DNA of 58,575 nt from Hofstenia miamia (GCA_900660155.1 CABFPE010000540.1:468196-526770); one strand, 5' to 3'. Shown: positions 22,934 through 35,973, counted from the stretch's first letter. Notes: generated by a model not told the origin, from the letters alone. Numbers and translations are program-made.

Positions 22934-25388
22934 ATGAATATCAATTTAGAGCATTTTGTGATTCATGCCAAAAATTTACTTTAGATTTTCGGTTTTTAGG
23001 ACAAGGTTGGGAATGTTAGAAACCTATAAAGTCTATACACTGAAATTGAAATACTTAAATGTAAAGTATATTTTTCAATACATTGTTCGTACATTATATT
23101 GGGTTAATTTGCATGTACTGTTGCGCAATAGTAGGTTATTTTTGAAATGTCGCCCATTTTCCGGCCAATTTTTCTAATGCCTCGACATAAACCTGGGATA
23201 ATCCGGCTTCTTCCCTGCCCTGCCCATGTCCATCTTCTAGACCAGAGTAGGAATTTCGTCCGGTTCAACCCACCTTAGATCCAAGACGAAAGGCCCATTG
23301 CAAATTACAATGATTTGGGCAAAGTAAGAGTTAGCCCTTGATATTTGTCATTTATGCCACAAGCACTACTAACTGAATTTCATTGGATAAAACGTTGATT
23401 AATATGTGCATATCCACATAGTATGGACATCAACAATGAAAACTGCAGTTTCTATATATGTAACATTCCCCCCCCCTTAAGCCCCCCCCCTATTGACACA
23501 ATTAATGAAACTATACGCGTTATTCTATTACTAGAATTGATCTCTAGTATCAACATCTTCCATTAATAACTTGGAGAAAATATCAGCTCTTACTAGTGAT
23601 GATTTCACCTGCACTTCCCACCTGACAAGACCTGACCTGCTCTAATATCAATCCTGATCTGATTTAAACCTCTTTAATCCTGATAGAAGAAAGGATTTTA
23701 TAAAAGCAATAGCCTCCTCTTCTCGAAATATATTTCCTCTTTGCGTTTATACTGTATGTCAATGAAAACATGAGTTTAGGCATTAACATATTCTACAAAA
23801 CAGAAACTTGTTCTCTATAAAAAATGTATTAAATTTAACCCAGTCTTGCAACCATAGTCGTAACATCTTGATATTATCTAGGATTTCATGATGTAAATAC
23901 CAACTGTAATAATACTATATTAAGAGATAAGTGAAAATAAACTTTTCATTGAGTAAAAAGGCTTACTTTACCACTAGCTGAAAGCCAATCACAAATCAGC
24001 AAAACATTTTTCATTGGCATTGCATACATGTAGGTAGGATACAGTAATTTTATACTGTTATCTTAGGCAATAATTTTTGTTAATTCAGGCCAGCCTGTGC
24101 CACAGTATAACATATGTAATGAAGAAAGCACTAAAAGTATTATTACCAAACCAGACTAAGTTAAGTAGGTGTTTTCCATCTAATAAAACTAAAATGACAC
24201 CAAATTGATAAAACAACATGGGTGCTATCAAACTTGATTTTGATCGTGTTTTGTTTTGGACCTGATTTGTGACTCCTCAAACCTGAACTGAAACTTGATT
24301 TGATCTGATTTATTTCGACAGACATGATTTAAAAATTCTGACCAGACTCAGCACTGGATCTTACATAGTCAATTACTGAAACCCCGTGCGAACTTACATC
24401 AGCGCAAGATGGGATAGACTTTACTGAGAAGCAGACCTAATGCACATGGAAACGCCATTTTATTGAGTTAGATTTTTGAGGCAGATAATAATGCAGAGGT
24501 AATTTAATTTAAATAGGATGCATTTCATCAATTGCAAAGTTGAAATTTTCAACTAAACCCAGTCCAATTGCAACTCTGGATTAGACGATGCAATTAGGAT
24601 CGGATTAAATTAATTTTTCTGGCAATTATGTATATTATTGACAATGTTTTTCATATAATTTATTAATAATATTTTTTATTGTTTGTATTTTCAGTAAATA
24701 TATTTAAGATGTTTTAAATAATGAACACATAAAAATTAATTTCAAATTAAAATATTTTAAAGAAATTAAAAAATTGAATGCATTCATTCGTTGCATTAGC
24801 ATAATTACACATTATGTTTGAGAGTGGCGCGGGAACAAAATATATCTAAAAAGATAATAATGCTTTTAATAATTTCGAATGCTTTACCTTGCATTGAAAA
24901 ATATATTAAAGCGGATTTGTGTTCAATTAATACTTCGTACTATCACTATGTACGCTGGTACTGCTTAATCAAACACATCAAAGAAATGTAATATCTTGTA
25001 ATTTTTTTATTAAATTTCTGTAAATCCCGTCACATGTCTTTCAAGCAAGTTTATGATCACTATCACACATATCTTTTTGTGAAGTAATCAGGAGACAGCA
25101 TGTTATTGGATCAATAAAAGGTCACCAGCTGATAGATTACTATAAATTATGATGCAATTATTCCTGGAAGCTGCATTTTTACTTTGAACGAAATAATGCC
25201 AACACATTGACATCTATTGTTATTGACAATTGCGCACAAAAAACACTCATCTCTTCATCAAGTAATAGCCCTCAATATTCAACTACATGTAACATAACAG
25301 TAAACGTTGATGCTTCATATGTAGCTAGCATTATATGACTTCATCTACTGTGAAGGTGATCTAGTAAAATAACCTTTCTTAAACTGAT
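22934..25388. other. Non-coding stretch with a GC-richer patch and a C tract
   Basis: A GC-richer patch at 23,180-23,290 has no firm coding assignment. A broken C tract (about 20 C with a TTAAG break) lies at 23,468-23,490. CCTGAC/CCTGATCTG-like words at 23,625-23,670 and CTGATTTG words at 24,260-24,310 hint at an old repeat. No gene was seen. Confidence 0.4.
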
Positions 25389-25396
25389 ATAACACT

Positions 25397-25654
25397 CAGG
25401 GGCGCACGCAGGAGTTTCTGAATGGGCGGGGGCATCTCAGTCATGATAAATGAGTGAGTCACAAAAGCGAGGTGAAGTCCCACGAAAATTTTTGAAAATA
25501 TTGAAAAATTAGACTATAAATATGCAATTCAGGACCTTCGTTTTTAACTTTTTTTAACATTTTGCTGAATTTTTTTTTGATCTAGACAATCAAAGTAAAT
25601 TTTGAAAACCTGATGGGGAAAATTCCACCATGTCCCCCTTTGTGTACGCCACTG
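25397..25654. mobile_element. hAT-type MITE (CAGGGGCG family), copy A, with perfect 8-bp TSD
   Basis: The element starts CAGGGGCGCACGCAGG and ends GTACGCCACTG. It is flanked by the same 8-base word ATAACACT at 25,389-25,396 and 25,655-25,662, the size typical of hAT. Length is 258 bp, with no coding capacity. A second copy with the same internal words (TTGAAAATATT, CACCATGTCCCCC) is at 43,051-43,289. Confidence 0.85.
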
Positions 25655-25662
25655 ATAACACT

Positions 25663-27737
25663 GGCCCTTCTGTTAATGATGAGTTTCCTTATAATATATA
25701 ACGTTCTCAACGCGAATGGTGTTTGGCTAATCAACAATTTATCTAAAATCATAAAATATTGTTATACTGGTGTGTTTCTATTTTTATCAAAAGTATGAAG
25801 TTAATAGCGAAATAGTACATGAAAGGCAGGTAAACCGCCTGAAAATGCTTTGTAAATGCAAATTGTAACTGATATCAATGCGTTCCGCTTTAAATTAAAC
25901 GAAAAAAGAAAGAAATAGAGAGCAGCTTATTCCCCGCTAGTTCAATGCTTGCTTCAAAAAAGAAATCTTAATGAAAAAATACGGTAGAGTTTGTTAGTTT
26001 GTTTTAGAGTAGACAAATGCTTGTTTGAGTAAAACACATGCTATTAAGACATATACTAAAGTTACTTACAAATGCTTGGGTCATGCAATACTATCATGCT
26101 TAAAAATTTTGTAGTTTATTTTTTGTCAAAATATATGCTAATGACATGCAAATGCAAATAAAAATGTGCTAATTATTGACTTGGAAAAGCTAGAGACATA
26201 CGCAGTACGACTTGAACTGCCTTATTCATTCTATAGATTCCCCATCGGAGGCAACAATTTAGTGTTTGTTTTCAGACTCTATTCATATCTTGGAACCAAG
26301 TCAGAGTTTGGATTCTGATACGGGAAACTGCATTTTGTTCTAAAAAATGTCAAATTGCTAAACATATTATTAAATAAGCTCCATTCTTTCAATCATGTTT
26401 ACTAAAGCTTTGCAAGTAGAATATTTTCGTGATATTGCATTATGCTTTATGATATTGTATTCATGCAAGACTCGACTACCTATTTTAGATTGTTCTGAAG
26501 TGTCATGCCTTATAATGTGATATACACAATGAAACTTCTTGATCTTTAAGACACTTACAAAATCATTGCATGGTATAAAATCTAAAAAACTTCCAAAAAT
26601 TCATTATTGAATCTATTCTCCCTGCAATTGTATTTCTTGGCCGACTGTTTATATTTTATTATAAATTAATCAATTGGGATAATGAGTAATCAACTTCTAT
26701 TTGGAAGAGTTATTTTAGCTAGAAAGCAAACGCATCAAATGAACATTGCAAACCGACAATCGAGGGATCACCCAACAAGTTTATGAAGCTTTAATAAGTT
26801 TTTGAAGAAAAAGGTATTTAATTGATTTTTACTGCTAGGCTTTAAAACCTATATGTTAAAAGTTGGTAGACATATCGATTCATAATTTAAAATTTAAATT
26901 AAAAAAAGTACTTAACAATTAATAAATGTCAAAACGTGCTTCGAAGTCTCAAAATCATTTGAAATCAAGCAAGCATCAGAACTCAATAATTTATCTAAGT
27001 CTTCACCAGTGCATGGATTTCTATAAGAGTATGTACGTATTTCATAGGTTAATTTTGAATCAATTTAGAAAATTAATCCTAAAATTAGAAAACAAGGTTA
27101 ATTAGAAGAAGAAGGTACAACCTTGTTGCACTTATAGCCTACTCTACAAAATTACACTCTTTTATTCCTTAATAAAATGTATTTAATTGTGTTATAGATT
27201 AAAGTCAAATAAGATTGAGTTAAGTGAAAGTGCATTAGTAAACCAGAGGTAAAATTGGGACAGAAAAATTTGTAGAAAGCGTCGGGTGGTCTCGGGTTTC
27301 AGTTGAGATATTCAAATAGTTACATAAAGAAGTTTCAATTTTGTTACGTTTATTACAACATTTTGTCTTTAAATAATTTATTTGTTTCATAAAATTAGAT
27401 TAGTCATATAATTTCGCAACTCTGATTTTAAAATTTCAGCATATCCCGTTCGGATCGTGTTTTAAAATCACAACCCGATTGCAACCATAAGCATTAAAAC
27501 ACAACACTTTGAACTTTCCCGGCCTGTTGAGTAAAATATATTTTTGAAATGCAAAAGTATAGAAACTATATGATCTATATATTGATTACAAGTGTAAACT
27601 TAGTTAGAATTTTCCACGATAATGGAAACAATTACGCTTTGTTACTTTAGTTTATCCGTCGCATACAGATATAATATTCATCGACAGGTTTGAAAAGTCA
27701 ATAGTTATGCAAAAATATAATTTCATTGAAGAAACAA
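25663..27737. other. Non-coding stretch, no gene seen
   Basis: AT-rich sequence without supported exons. A GC-richer word pair (TCGGGTGGTCTCGGGT near 27,285 and AACCCGATTGCAACC near 27,475) may mark an old inverted-repeat element, too decayed to bound. Confidence 0.35.
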
Positions 27738-27959
27738 TTAACTAGACTCAAATGAATTTATGGTGCCATTCTGCATGGAGTCTTCCCAATTAATTTCTGG
27801 GAACGCCCCTGTCCAATCCTGAAAGTTACTTATGTTGGAATTGCTTTCATGATATAATCTTGTCAGAAGAAAAATTTTATCATCCATAAATTGCCGGTCA
27901 CCTTTATAGATGAATAAAATTTCAAATGATGTCCCAGTACGCTTTTCAGAAGAATTCAT
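27738..27959 (-). CDS. Candidate terminal exon, unrecognised
   Basis: Seventy-three open codons on the minus strand end in a stop at 27,738-27,740 and have mixed, protein-like composition (GDRQFMDDKIFLLTRLYHE, DWTGAFPEINWEDS). The ATG at 27,959 is directly preceded by an in-frame stop. An AG after GAAAAG (near 27,941) would give a phase-0 acceptor, so it may be a last exon rather than a one-exon gene. That phase would fit the phase-0 donor of the exon at 32,918-33,060. No family was recognised. Confidence 0.35.
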   Translation of the reverse strand: MNSSEKRTGTSFEILFIYKGDRQFMDDKIFLLTRLYHESNSNISNFQDWTGAFPEINWEDSMQNGTINSFESS

Positions 27960-29070
27960 TTACTGGAATAGACTTTAATTGTATCACGTTTCCGTCAATT
28001 AGTTGCTATTTGCAAAATAATACAAAAACCATTTAATCTTCGACTATTATCAATCTCTTCAAAGCCTTCCCGAGAATTTATCTAATTAATAGAACTAGAC
28101 CAGGGACTTCAGATTTCCTAAAAACACACACTACTCTCAGATAAAAAGCTTCATATGCATTCACCTCACTTACACTCATTTCTATATGAGAAGCTCTGGA
28201 TAAGAATATGAGGCTTAATCTTTTAAAAATAAATAATATTAATGATAACATTTTAGTTTTAGATGTTTTTTTATCAAAATTCAAATTTTGTTGAAAAATG
28301 TGTTACAATTTACTGAACAGGCATATTTAATGGCTTCCAGATACTAAGACAATTATTATGCATTAATCATTGTATTTGAACTCCAAGCAAATGTTGAAAT
28401 GTTAAAGAGATTATTTAGATAATCCATTTTTTGTAAAACAGCACCTTTACCATTAGTTTGTCGTTCTATCCTTTGAGCGTCATATATTATAATTACTAAT
28501 ACCAGCATTTTTCAAACCTTAGCTCCCCTGATTTTTAAGGGCTTCTATGCCCTTATCTAAGAATAATTTGTATTCAGTTAGTAACACGAGTCTGCAAACA
28601 AATATTTCGGTAAACAAAGATATTGTAGAACTGTAAAATAGGAAGGTTCTTCTCCTTCGGCTATACATTTGTTTGAAGCAAGTGTCAGGTTGTGTTTAAA
28701 TCAATTATTCATTAATTTTATTTAGCAAAAAAGGCGATAACTAATCATAATGAGTACATATTCACGAATTTTTAATACACCGCGCACGACTACAATATTT
28801 CACCTTCAAATTGGCATAAAATCCTGCATTTGACTTTTCATCGTTTAAATTGGTAAAAATAAAAATTTAAATTAGCTTTAATTAGTATTTTGAAAAAAAC
28901 ATGAAAGAATGGACCAGCTGCAGCAGACTATCTCGGTAGTATTAAAACTACATCTCATGTCAGAATTTGGTAATGGATGAATTTGAAAATCATGATGTTA
29001 AATAATTAAGATTTGCTCTGTACAGCCCACAGTTGAACATAATAGAACGTAAAGCTTTAATTTAATGGCA
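27960..29070. other. Non-coding stretch, no gene seen
   Basis: AT-rich, no supported exon or bounded repeat. Confidence 0.4.
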
Positions 29071-29077
29071 AAAAACC

Positions 29078-29681
29078 GAGCTGTAAACGGGTAAAACAAT
29101 TGGACTTTACACAACCCGACTCATATAAAACTCAACACAACCCGACCCAATCCATATAAAATTGCATAACATTCTTACCCAACTTGACTAAGCCTCGAAA
29201 TAAAAAAATGTAAACAATTACATTTCACTAGATGTTCAAATGATTTTCAGCAACATAGGTTTCTCAACAGTTCTTAGATTTAATTTGGCGAGGTCTCCAA
29301 AACTGTTACGACGCTCACTTTTGAATGAAGATGATCTAATAACTATCGCATTTCTTGCTATTGAAGCAAGATAAAGTGAAAAATATACCATATGCATTTT
29401 CAATTATTTATTGCAAAGCACTGCCTATCCCACTCCAATATAAATTGGCACCATTTTGTTTGGTCACAACTAATGGCTGCATGTGAATTTTCAATATTGT
29501 TTCAATTACTAAAGTTTGTGTTCTGCAATAATAAGTATTTCCAATAATTTTTACCTAAAGTGATCTAAACCAATCGGACCCAATGATAACGTTAACATAT
29601 TTTACCCAACCCATTATATATTATTCAAAACAGCAACCCAAACTGACACGTTTCGTGTCAACTAAAACCGTTTACAACTCT
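29078..29681. mobile_element. Probable hAT-like MITE, decayed
   Basis: GAGCTGTAAACGGGT at 29,078 and its inverse AACCGTTTACAACTC ending near 29,680 form a 15 bp imperfect inverted pair (GAG(C/T)TGTAAACGG), a form often seen at hAT ends. Internal ACCCGAC/CCCAACCC words recur. A clean target duplication was not found, so the family call is tentative. Confidence 0.4.
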
Positions 29682-29689
29682 AGTAAAGA

Positions 29690-31154
29690 AGCAGCTTGCC
29701 AAGGCCTGATCTTAAAATTCTAAAAGACTTTACAAATGTTTTGATAGCCGAGGTTCCAATATACTATAAATCTCCCCTTTGTGCACGAGTATATTGAGAA
29801 GTTTCTCAGAAATTGAACAAATACAAACTAAAACTCGATTTATATGTATAGTTTATAAAGAAAACCAATTAAATATTGAATATGTCAAGAAACTAGATTT
29901 CTTAGTTTTTTAAGTATAATCTAACGCATATTTTTTACGCTTGGAAAGGGTCAGGGTTTTTGAATAACTCTGCTCTATGGGATACTGCAACCTTCTGAAT
30001 TATAGAAGAACTTTATATCCTATTTATTTAATATACAACGAGAGCTTAAATTATTTCTGAATTACATAAATTGCATCTGAGTAAGTAGACATCCCAATCA
30101 CTTTAATGGCATTGTAATCATCATTAACTCTGATCATTTGTGATATGGTGTTCCAAATCTTACTGACCTCAGTTTTTCTAATTAAATAGGTACTGATCAG
30201 TCGCCATAAAATAAGTAACAGATGTAGATTTTGTAAAAAATTCCTTCTTCACATAACCGGTCTCAAGCTAGGGTATATGTAATCATTGACTAGCTAGAAT
30301 ATATCCTTAAAGTTAATACTATTTTTAGTATCAACATTTAAGCATAATTAAAGTAAAAGATGTGAACCAGTCATTAAGAGACTGTCATTTGTTTTCAGAA
30401 AGGAAACACTCAGCAGAAATATTACAAAGAAATGGGAGGAGATTCATAAGTCATAAAAATAGATTAATTTACATTCAAATCACGTGAATAAGTGAGAGAA
30501 CTCGCTCAAAATCCGCCAGAAACTCTCCAAATTAATAATTTCATTACAGTGTAAACAATACTTTACACTAGAATTGTGGAGACGTTCGTTGAACTGAACT
30601 ATTCGTAGAGACATACAAACTTCCATCGATTTATTACAAGTAAGGAAACCCACATTATTCGATTAGAAAACACTCTGGTCTGAATTGGGGACATGAAATT
30701 ATCCAAAATTATTGTATATAAGTGCTTAGAAACGCATTCAAGCGATTGAATTGCGGATATTTTCGCCCAAAGGTGAACATTTTTGGATATTATAAAACAG
30801 TAATTTCGACTAGAATGTTAACATTTCGTATTGTGTTTACAGAACCTCATTTTGTAATAGGGCAGGTTTACCTCCTGTATATATATATATATATATATAT
30901 TGTCAAGGGCTTATCCAGAAGTCTTACTACACTTGAACACAGGAATTACTTGATATGATTAAATTTTACTTTTTTATTAATTAGATGTAATCTATATCGA
31001 GAATTGTACATTCGAAATTGATTATAACATAGTAAGCGTATGTCAATGTACTCTAGATTTGTCGGAGAAGCTGGAAAATTAAAAAGATTTCTATGTGAAG
31101 AATTGGACGGTTGGAACCTTAATATAGTAATTTGACATTAGTAGTCGTGTAATC

Positions 31155-31220
<66 letters not shown>

Positions 31221-32285
31221 CATCAATTTTTCAATTATTTCAATTAAATCACAACACCACGTGTAAATTATTCATCAAAGAAATGATTAAATTAATTGTG
31301 TATATGATGCATTCATAGAAAATTGTATTCATTGTGATTGGTTATAAAATGATACAGCTTTCTTTAAAACTTACTATAGTATATGACACAACTATTTTTC
31401 TTTACTGCTAAAGAGCTAACTATGAGTTAATATAAAGATGATTTATAATATTTTTAATAGAACACAGTTTGCACATTTCTCTACAAATTTATTTAATTTT
31501 AAGAAATATTTATGTGCTTAATTTCCTAAAAAATTATGTGAAGCTATGTTCTTTTACAACGAATTTTACTCAAATTACATTAAAGTAGATAAACATTTCA
31601 GCTGACATGAGCCATCAGACGAATTTTCTAAAAACGCTTTCATGATTAACAACATTGCATAAATACTAAATAAATTAGTACTATAAATAAATTTGAATAG
31701 CGGGCGTTGGCACTTTGTAGCACGAAAAAGCTTTATAACAATTAATTTCACAAGAAACTTAATGTCAATACTCTTCAAATACAAATTGAACGTCATAGGT
31801 TAATGGTTTTTATTCAATTAATTTTGAATAGAACAACTAATATTATATATATTTCTAAATATAAGCAAGCAAATATCCTATTGTTATATCTACCAGGAAC
31901 TCGTTTGGATGAAGAAAATGTGCAGTAACTAGTTGAATTTGTGATCTGCAGCATTCGACAGACGAAACCGTACCATGCAGATTTCTAATAGTCACAGATG
32001 CGCTTTGATATTTCGCCTTCTGTCGAACAGAGTTTTAACAAAGAAGCTTTAAATTAAATGCATTTGGCTTATGTGGAATTTTAAATTTTCAAAATGTCCT
32101 ACCCATTCTTCAGTTTCTTGAACATATTTGGCACAACCTGTAGAAATATCTCAGCTCTGTCAGTTATAAATAAATGATTTGAAAAGATCATCTACAACCA
32201 AATTATTGAATATATAGGAAAATACCAATTTGGGTTCAGAAAAAATATTATTTAATCAAAAAAACAATGAAATACTAATAAAAAA

Positions 32286-32326
<41 letters not shown>

Positions 32327-32917
32327 CATACATACATACAATAACACCAATTTTAATGAAAACATAAAAAAAATATATCCCATAAAAAATGCTAATGATG
32401 CACTGCTATATTCAACAACTATTTGATTTAATAAATACAATATTATACATCAAAAAATAAGATGATACTGCATTTTGTCAAGCCTATATTTATGGTATCA
32501 AATGAATCCAAAAAGATAGAAAAACGTATATAATATTATATAATATATATTTAGTTTGTACACCTAGATTGTATGATCTTTGAAAATATACTGTTTTTTA
32601 TTCTTATACATACTTTAAGACTAAAGACGTTTTAAATGTAAAAATCACATAAAAAGGAAAATACAACTAACAACGGTTTACAAATTACTTCGATGCATGT
32701 TTTTTCTAATTGCTCTCTCAGCTTCTGTATCAAGAATTGTAAATGAGAATGGATTAGGACAATAATATCTTTAAATCAATGATCGTGGTGACGTTATCAA
32801 TTTATACAAAAAAGGTTCTATAATAAAAAACCGCTACTGTCAGTGGCATGGGGTTAATTTAATGATAAATAAATAATATTGGAATAAGAGCAATGAGTAG
32901 TTTCAAAGTAACCTAAC
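29690..32917. repeat. Non-coding stretch with several (TA)n microsatellites
   Basis: TA runs lie at about 30,878-30,900, 31,158-31,216 (broken by TACACATA) and 32,288-32,322 (followed by TATG/TACA steps). No coding sequence is supported between them. Confidence 0.55.
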
Positions 32918-33060
32918 CTTTGCTATCTTTGCTTGAACCCTATCGTTTTGAGAATCCTTAGACATCGATCTATTTGTGGATAAATGCGCTTCCTTGTTCT
33001 GGTGGAAATTTGTGAGCAAAATCATTCCTGTGCCTTTAAGACTTTCAAATTCTTCCCATG
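32918..33060 (-). CDS. Candidate internal exon, unrecognised
   Basis: The minus strand shows an open run that begins exactly after an AG (AACATTAAG|CATGG) and ends at a donor (GCAAAG|GTTAGG). It is 143 bases: two bases, then 47 codons starting WEEFESLKGTGMILLTNFHQ and ending RVQAKIAK. An in-frame stop lies just upstream of the AG and another follows the donor, so the open run matches the splice borders well. The composition is hydrophilic and helical. The incoming phase (two bases) fits the phase-1 donor of the PKI-like exon at 40,118-40,268; the outgoing phase is 0. No family was recognised. Confidence 0.45.
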
Positions 33061-33135
33061 CTTAATGTTCAGATATTAAGTCCTATGACAATAACAACCA
33101 ATCTCAACTTTTATATTTTCCTGTAAGCAGGTCAC

Positions 33136-33504
33136 TAGTGGTGTGCGGGCCGGCCGGGCTGAGATCTTAACGGGCGGGCCACGTGCTGTCATAGAAAAGA
33201 AAAGATAAAAGTATTGTAAGTCTATTCTGTTTACTATATCTCAAAACACAATATCTCTGTTTACAATTCTGTTTGCTATATCTGAATTCACAACTTTACT
33301 ATATCTCAAATCTACCAAAGGTAAATTTAACAGCTGAGTGAACGGCTGAGAGTAAAGTTTTTATTGGATCTGGAGTAATTTACAGGTACATAATGAAATC
33401 GGGCGGGCCACGGTCAGGCTGAAACTTTTACGGGCAGGCTCATTGTTGAACAGCGGGCACGGGTAGGCCCATGCCGGAAAAAATCAGCGGCCCGCACATC
33501 ACTA
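33136..33504. mobile_element. hAT-type MITE with 8-bp TSD (GTGTGCGGGC family)
   Basis: The left end TAGTGGTGTGCGGGCCG and the right end CGGCCCGCACATCACTA are inverted repeats with one mismatch. The flanks CAGGTCAC (33,128-33,135) and CAGATCAC (33,505-33,512) form an 8-base duplication with one difference. The 369 bp element has GC-rich arms (ACGGGCGGGCCACG and relatives repeated inside) and an A/T-rich core with no gene. Confidence 0.8.
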
Positions 33505-33512
33505 CAGATCAC

Positions 33513-34081
33513 CCCGGTGCCTTTCTGGTGTGCGCCACGCAAAGTCTAATTTCGTCGCACCATAGCATGTACTCATTACCTATAAGTATCACATACCAAA
33601 GATATTTATATTCACTCGTAAATATTCCAAAAATTATTGGATGATTTGATTGGCTAATCTCTCTGGTTACAAATTTCTCACAATTTGCATTGTTAGTTTT
33701 AAGAAAATGTTTGTCTGTTCCTAGTAACCTTTTGTTGGCAAAATGACAACGAATATATTTGCGCAATATTTGAATAACAGCAGCACATAAGTTGGCTTAC
33801 ATAAGCCAGCATAAACATAACAACTAACCCTCTAAATGTTTATGATATCAACACAGCCATTGTCTTTGAATATCTGAAAATCACTATCTGACTACAATTC
33901 AACACGGTCATAGAAAATGTTTAACGTCGCCGATTCATATTTTTTTCTGAAATTAACATAAAACGATTATTTATATGCAAATTATAAAAAGTCTAATAAT
34001 TTTTTGCAAAAAGTGCAATTATTTATGAAGCACTCTCAAAAAAATCTAGGGTGTATATGTACACGCATGTGACGAGACTTC
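33513..34081. other. Non-coding stretch, one unassigned open frame
   Basis: A minus-strand frame of 85 codons (33,509-33,766) overlaps the MITE edge and matches no family I know. It is probably chance. The rest is A/T-rich. Confidence 0.35.
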
Positions 34082-34729
34082 TTAACCTTAAACTGCCTTG
34101 TTCCTTTTAAAAGACAAGCCCTTTTTCACATTTAGAAAAAAATATTCTCTATGTCTATTAGGAAATTTGAAAGTCATGAGCAGGTCTATTGGAACAAGCT
34201 TCTGGTGAGAAGAATATTCAATGAAAGAGAGGCTAGAATATCAAAATAACCAAATGCTTGCATAATTATAAAGAGGGCACTAATCAGCAAAATGATAGTT
34301 TGGAGTGTCATATCATCAATGTGGTAAAAGTTGGACCCGACCCTTAGGCAGGTCTATTAGGAAACATGCTTTAATGCAACGTTGAAAATTTCTATTATAG
34401 CGCATTGCTATAAAAAAATTAACTATTTTTTTGAAAATTCTAATTTTTGAAAAAGATTAAAATTCTCTCAATACCCAATGTTCATTTATTATGAGGTTTT
34501 GAACCCATGGAAGCATAAAAAAACCTTGACTGTTTCTTGACGTGTGCAAAGATATCTCAAACCCACTAGGCGTGCCGTGCGCAAAGTTAGAGGTAGGGAG
34601 ACTTAAGTCACAGCTCGATGGGACAGAGTTGAATGGTGGTGACGTTAATAGTTTTTGAGCTATAAGCATGAAAAATTTTTTTATAGAATCATGAAAAATT
34701 TTCAAAATCCTTAAACTATTAAAGGTTAA
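34082..34729 (+). mobile_element. piggyBac-type MITE, family 2, copy 1
   Basis: The ends read TTAACCTTAAAC... and ...TATTAAAGGTTAA, inverted around TTAA at both sides. Internal landmarks (CAAAGATAT, GTGCCGTGCGCA-like, a T-rich TTTTTGAAAATT run, GAGCTATAAGC) occur in reverse order at 48,052-48,504. The left-end region also resembles the right end of family 1 at 10,580-10,656, so the families are related. It has no coding capacity. Confidence 0.6.
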
Positions 34730-35106
34730 GATACCATTTATTCAAAGGAGAGCAGATTTTTTTTGAAAATAATGGGTTTTCTTCTGATGATAACCACCAA
34801 CATTTTTTTAATCACTATATTCATATATGAAACATCTGCAATATCATATTATGCTTTTTAAGTTCTTGAAGGCAGAGGGAATCATCTCCTCATAAAAGCG
34901 ATTTATAATATCTGCCACAGAGCAAGCTGCAACATATTGAACTTCCACATTTGATTTCCCATCGCTTATATTTCGTGTTCACTAACATAAGTCATGAAAA
35001 CGCATTAACACAGAACTGTTGCAAAATGTATCGCAACAGAAAATCGTGTAATATGCAATTCTACATGTGAGCTATGGTTAAATTCAAAAACCCAAAATTA
35101 ATGTAT
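34730..35106. other. Non-coding stretch, no gene seen
   Basis: AT-rich spacer between the MITE and the P-like relic. Confidence 0.4.
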
Positions 35107-35114
35107 ATAGCAGC

Positions 35115-35965
35115 CAAGGAGTTCTTAACTATTTTATTTCTGTGGCTCAGGAATATGGCAGCTTCAAAACTCATACATTACAAATTCTGAATAAATTGAA
35201 CATATCTTCTAATGATTTACCATGTGTTTCAATATGCGAACAGTGTGAAGCTCCTTTCAGTTCTGATGATATAGAAATTGTAAACAGTGTTATTGAGGAA
35301 TCTTCAATTTCTCTTGGACAATGGCAAAATTGGGCTGTATTTCATGTTGCTGGTTACATTGCTCATAGATTTTCAAATAAACCTGAACTTTTGGGAAATA
35401 CTGATAATGAAAATGTTGACAGCAAATTTACAGCAGCTTTATCACGAAGTTCTTTAAAATTTCCTTCGAATGTTTTATTTTACTAAGTTTCTGGGTGCTA
35501 CGTTATATTTGATCTACTTCCAGAGAAATCTAAAGGATGCGCAAATTATGTTAAAAAACTTTTTGTTTTGTACGCTAATTTACTAGGGATTTCTTGAAGA
35601 CGATTGCAAAATACTTACAACTATAGTTCAAACGATATGCAACACATTTCTTAAAGGTGAGATGAATAAACTAAAAGATTCTTTAACAAATTCACTGCAG
35701 GTGGATCGCAAAGCAAAAAAATTACGATCAAGTTAGAGTATTGTAAGAGTTATTAAATGTGCTTAGGAATTGATTTTTCTGTATAAACTCAATTTGATTT
35801 GCTATAAGTGGAAATTTTGTATGTAGTATTGACTAAACATTTAAATATCATTTTAAAATATACTTTATAGCAATGATAGGGACATCAGTTAGCTAAAAAA
35901 ACTCCCGCCTTCACATTTTAAGGTTACAAATTAAGTTTCAACTCCAGTAAATTAAGAACTCCTTG
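35115..35965 (+). mobile_element. P-like (or hAT-like) DNA transposon relic, perfect TIRs and TSD
   Basis: The element begins CAAGGAGTTCTTAA and ends TTAAGAACTCCTTG, a perfect 14 bp inverted repeat. It is flanked by perfect 8-base duplications ATAGCAGC at 35,107-35,114 and 35,966-35,973. An 8-base duplication suits both P and hAT elements. The inside carries a C-terminal transposase piece (see 35,142-35,486). At 851 bp it is an internally deleted copy that could have moved only with outside transposase. Confidence 0.8.
35142..35735 (+). pseudogene. P-like transposase C-terminal remnant
   Basis: An open run of 114 codons (35,142-35,486) contains CVSICEQCEAPFSSDD and WAVFHVAGYIAHRF. The A-x-x-V/I-AGY-I/V-A pattern is typical near the C-terminus of P-element/THAP9-type transposases. 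After the stop at 35,484 the similarity-like text continues in other frames (IFDLLPEKSKGC..., CKILTTIVQTICNTFLKGEM) to about 35,735, so at least one frameshift has occurred. The catalytic core is absent. It is flanked by the element's own inverted repeats. Confidence 0.5.
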
Positions 35966-35973
35966 ATAGCAGC

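Noticed and set aside
23590-24370. Possible hAT-like element with CCTGACCTG and CAGTGCTGAGTC ends
   Set aside because: The two ends do not pair convincingly as inverted repeats.
27280-27490. Possible inverted-repeat element around TCGGGTGGTCTCGGG and AACCCGATTGCAACC
   Set aside because: The match is short and unbounded, with no target duplication.
33509-33766. 85-codon minus-strand frame next to a hAT MITE
   Set aside because: Overlaps the MITE flank and matches nothing known.
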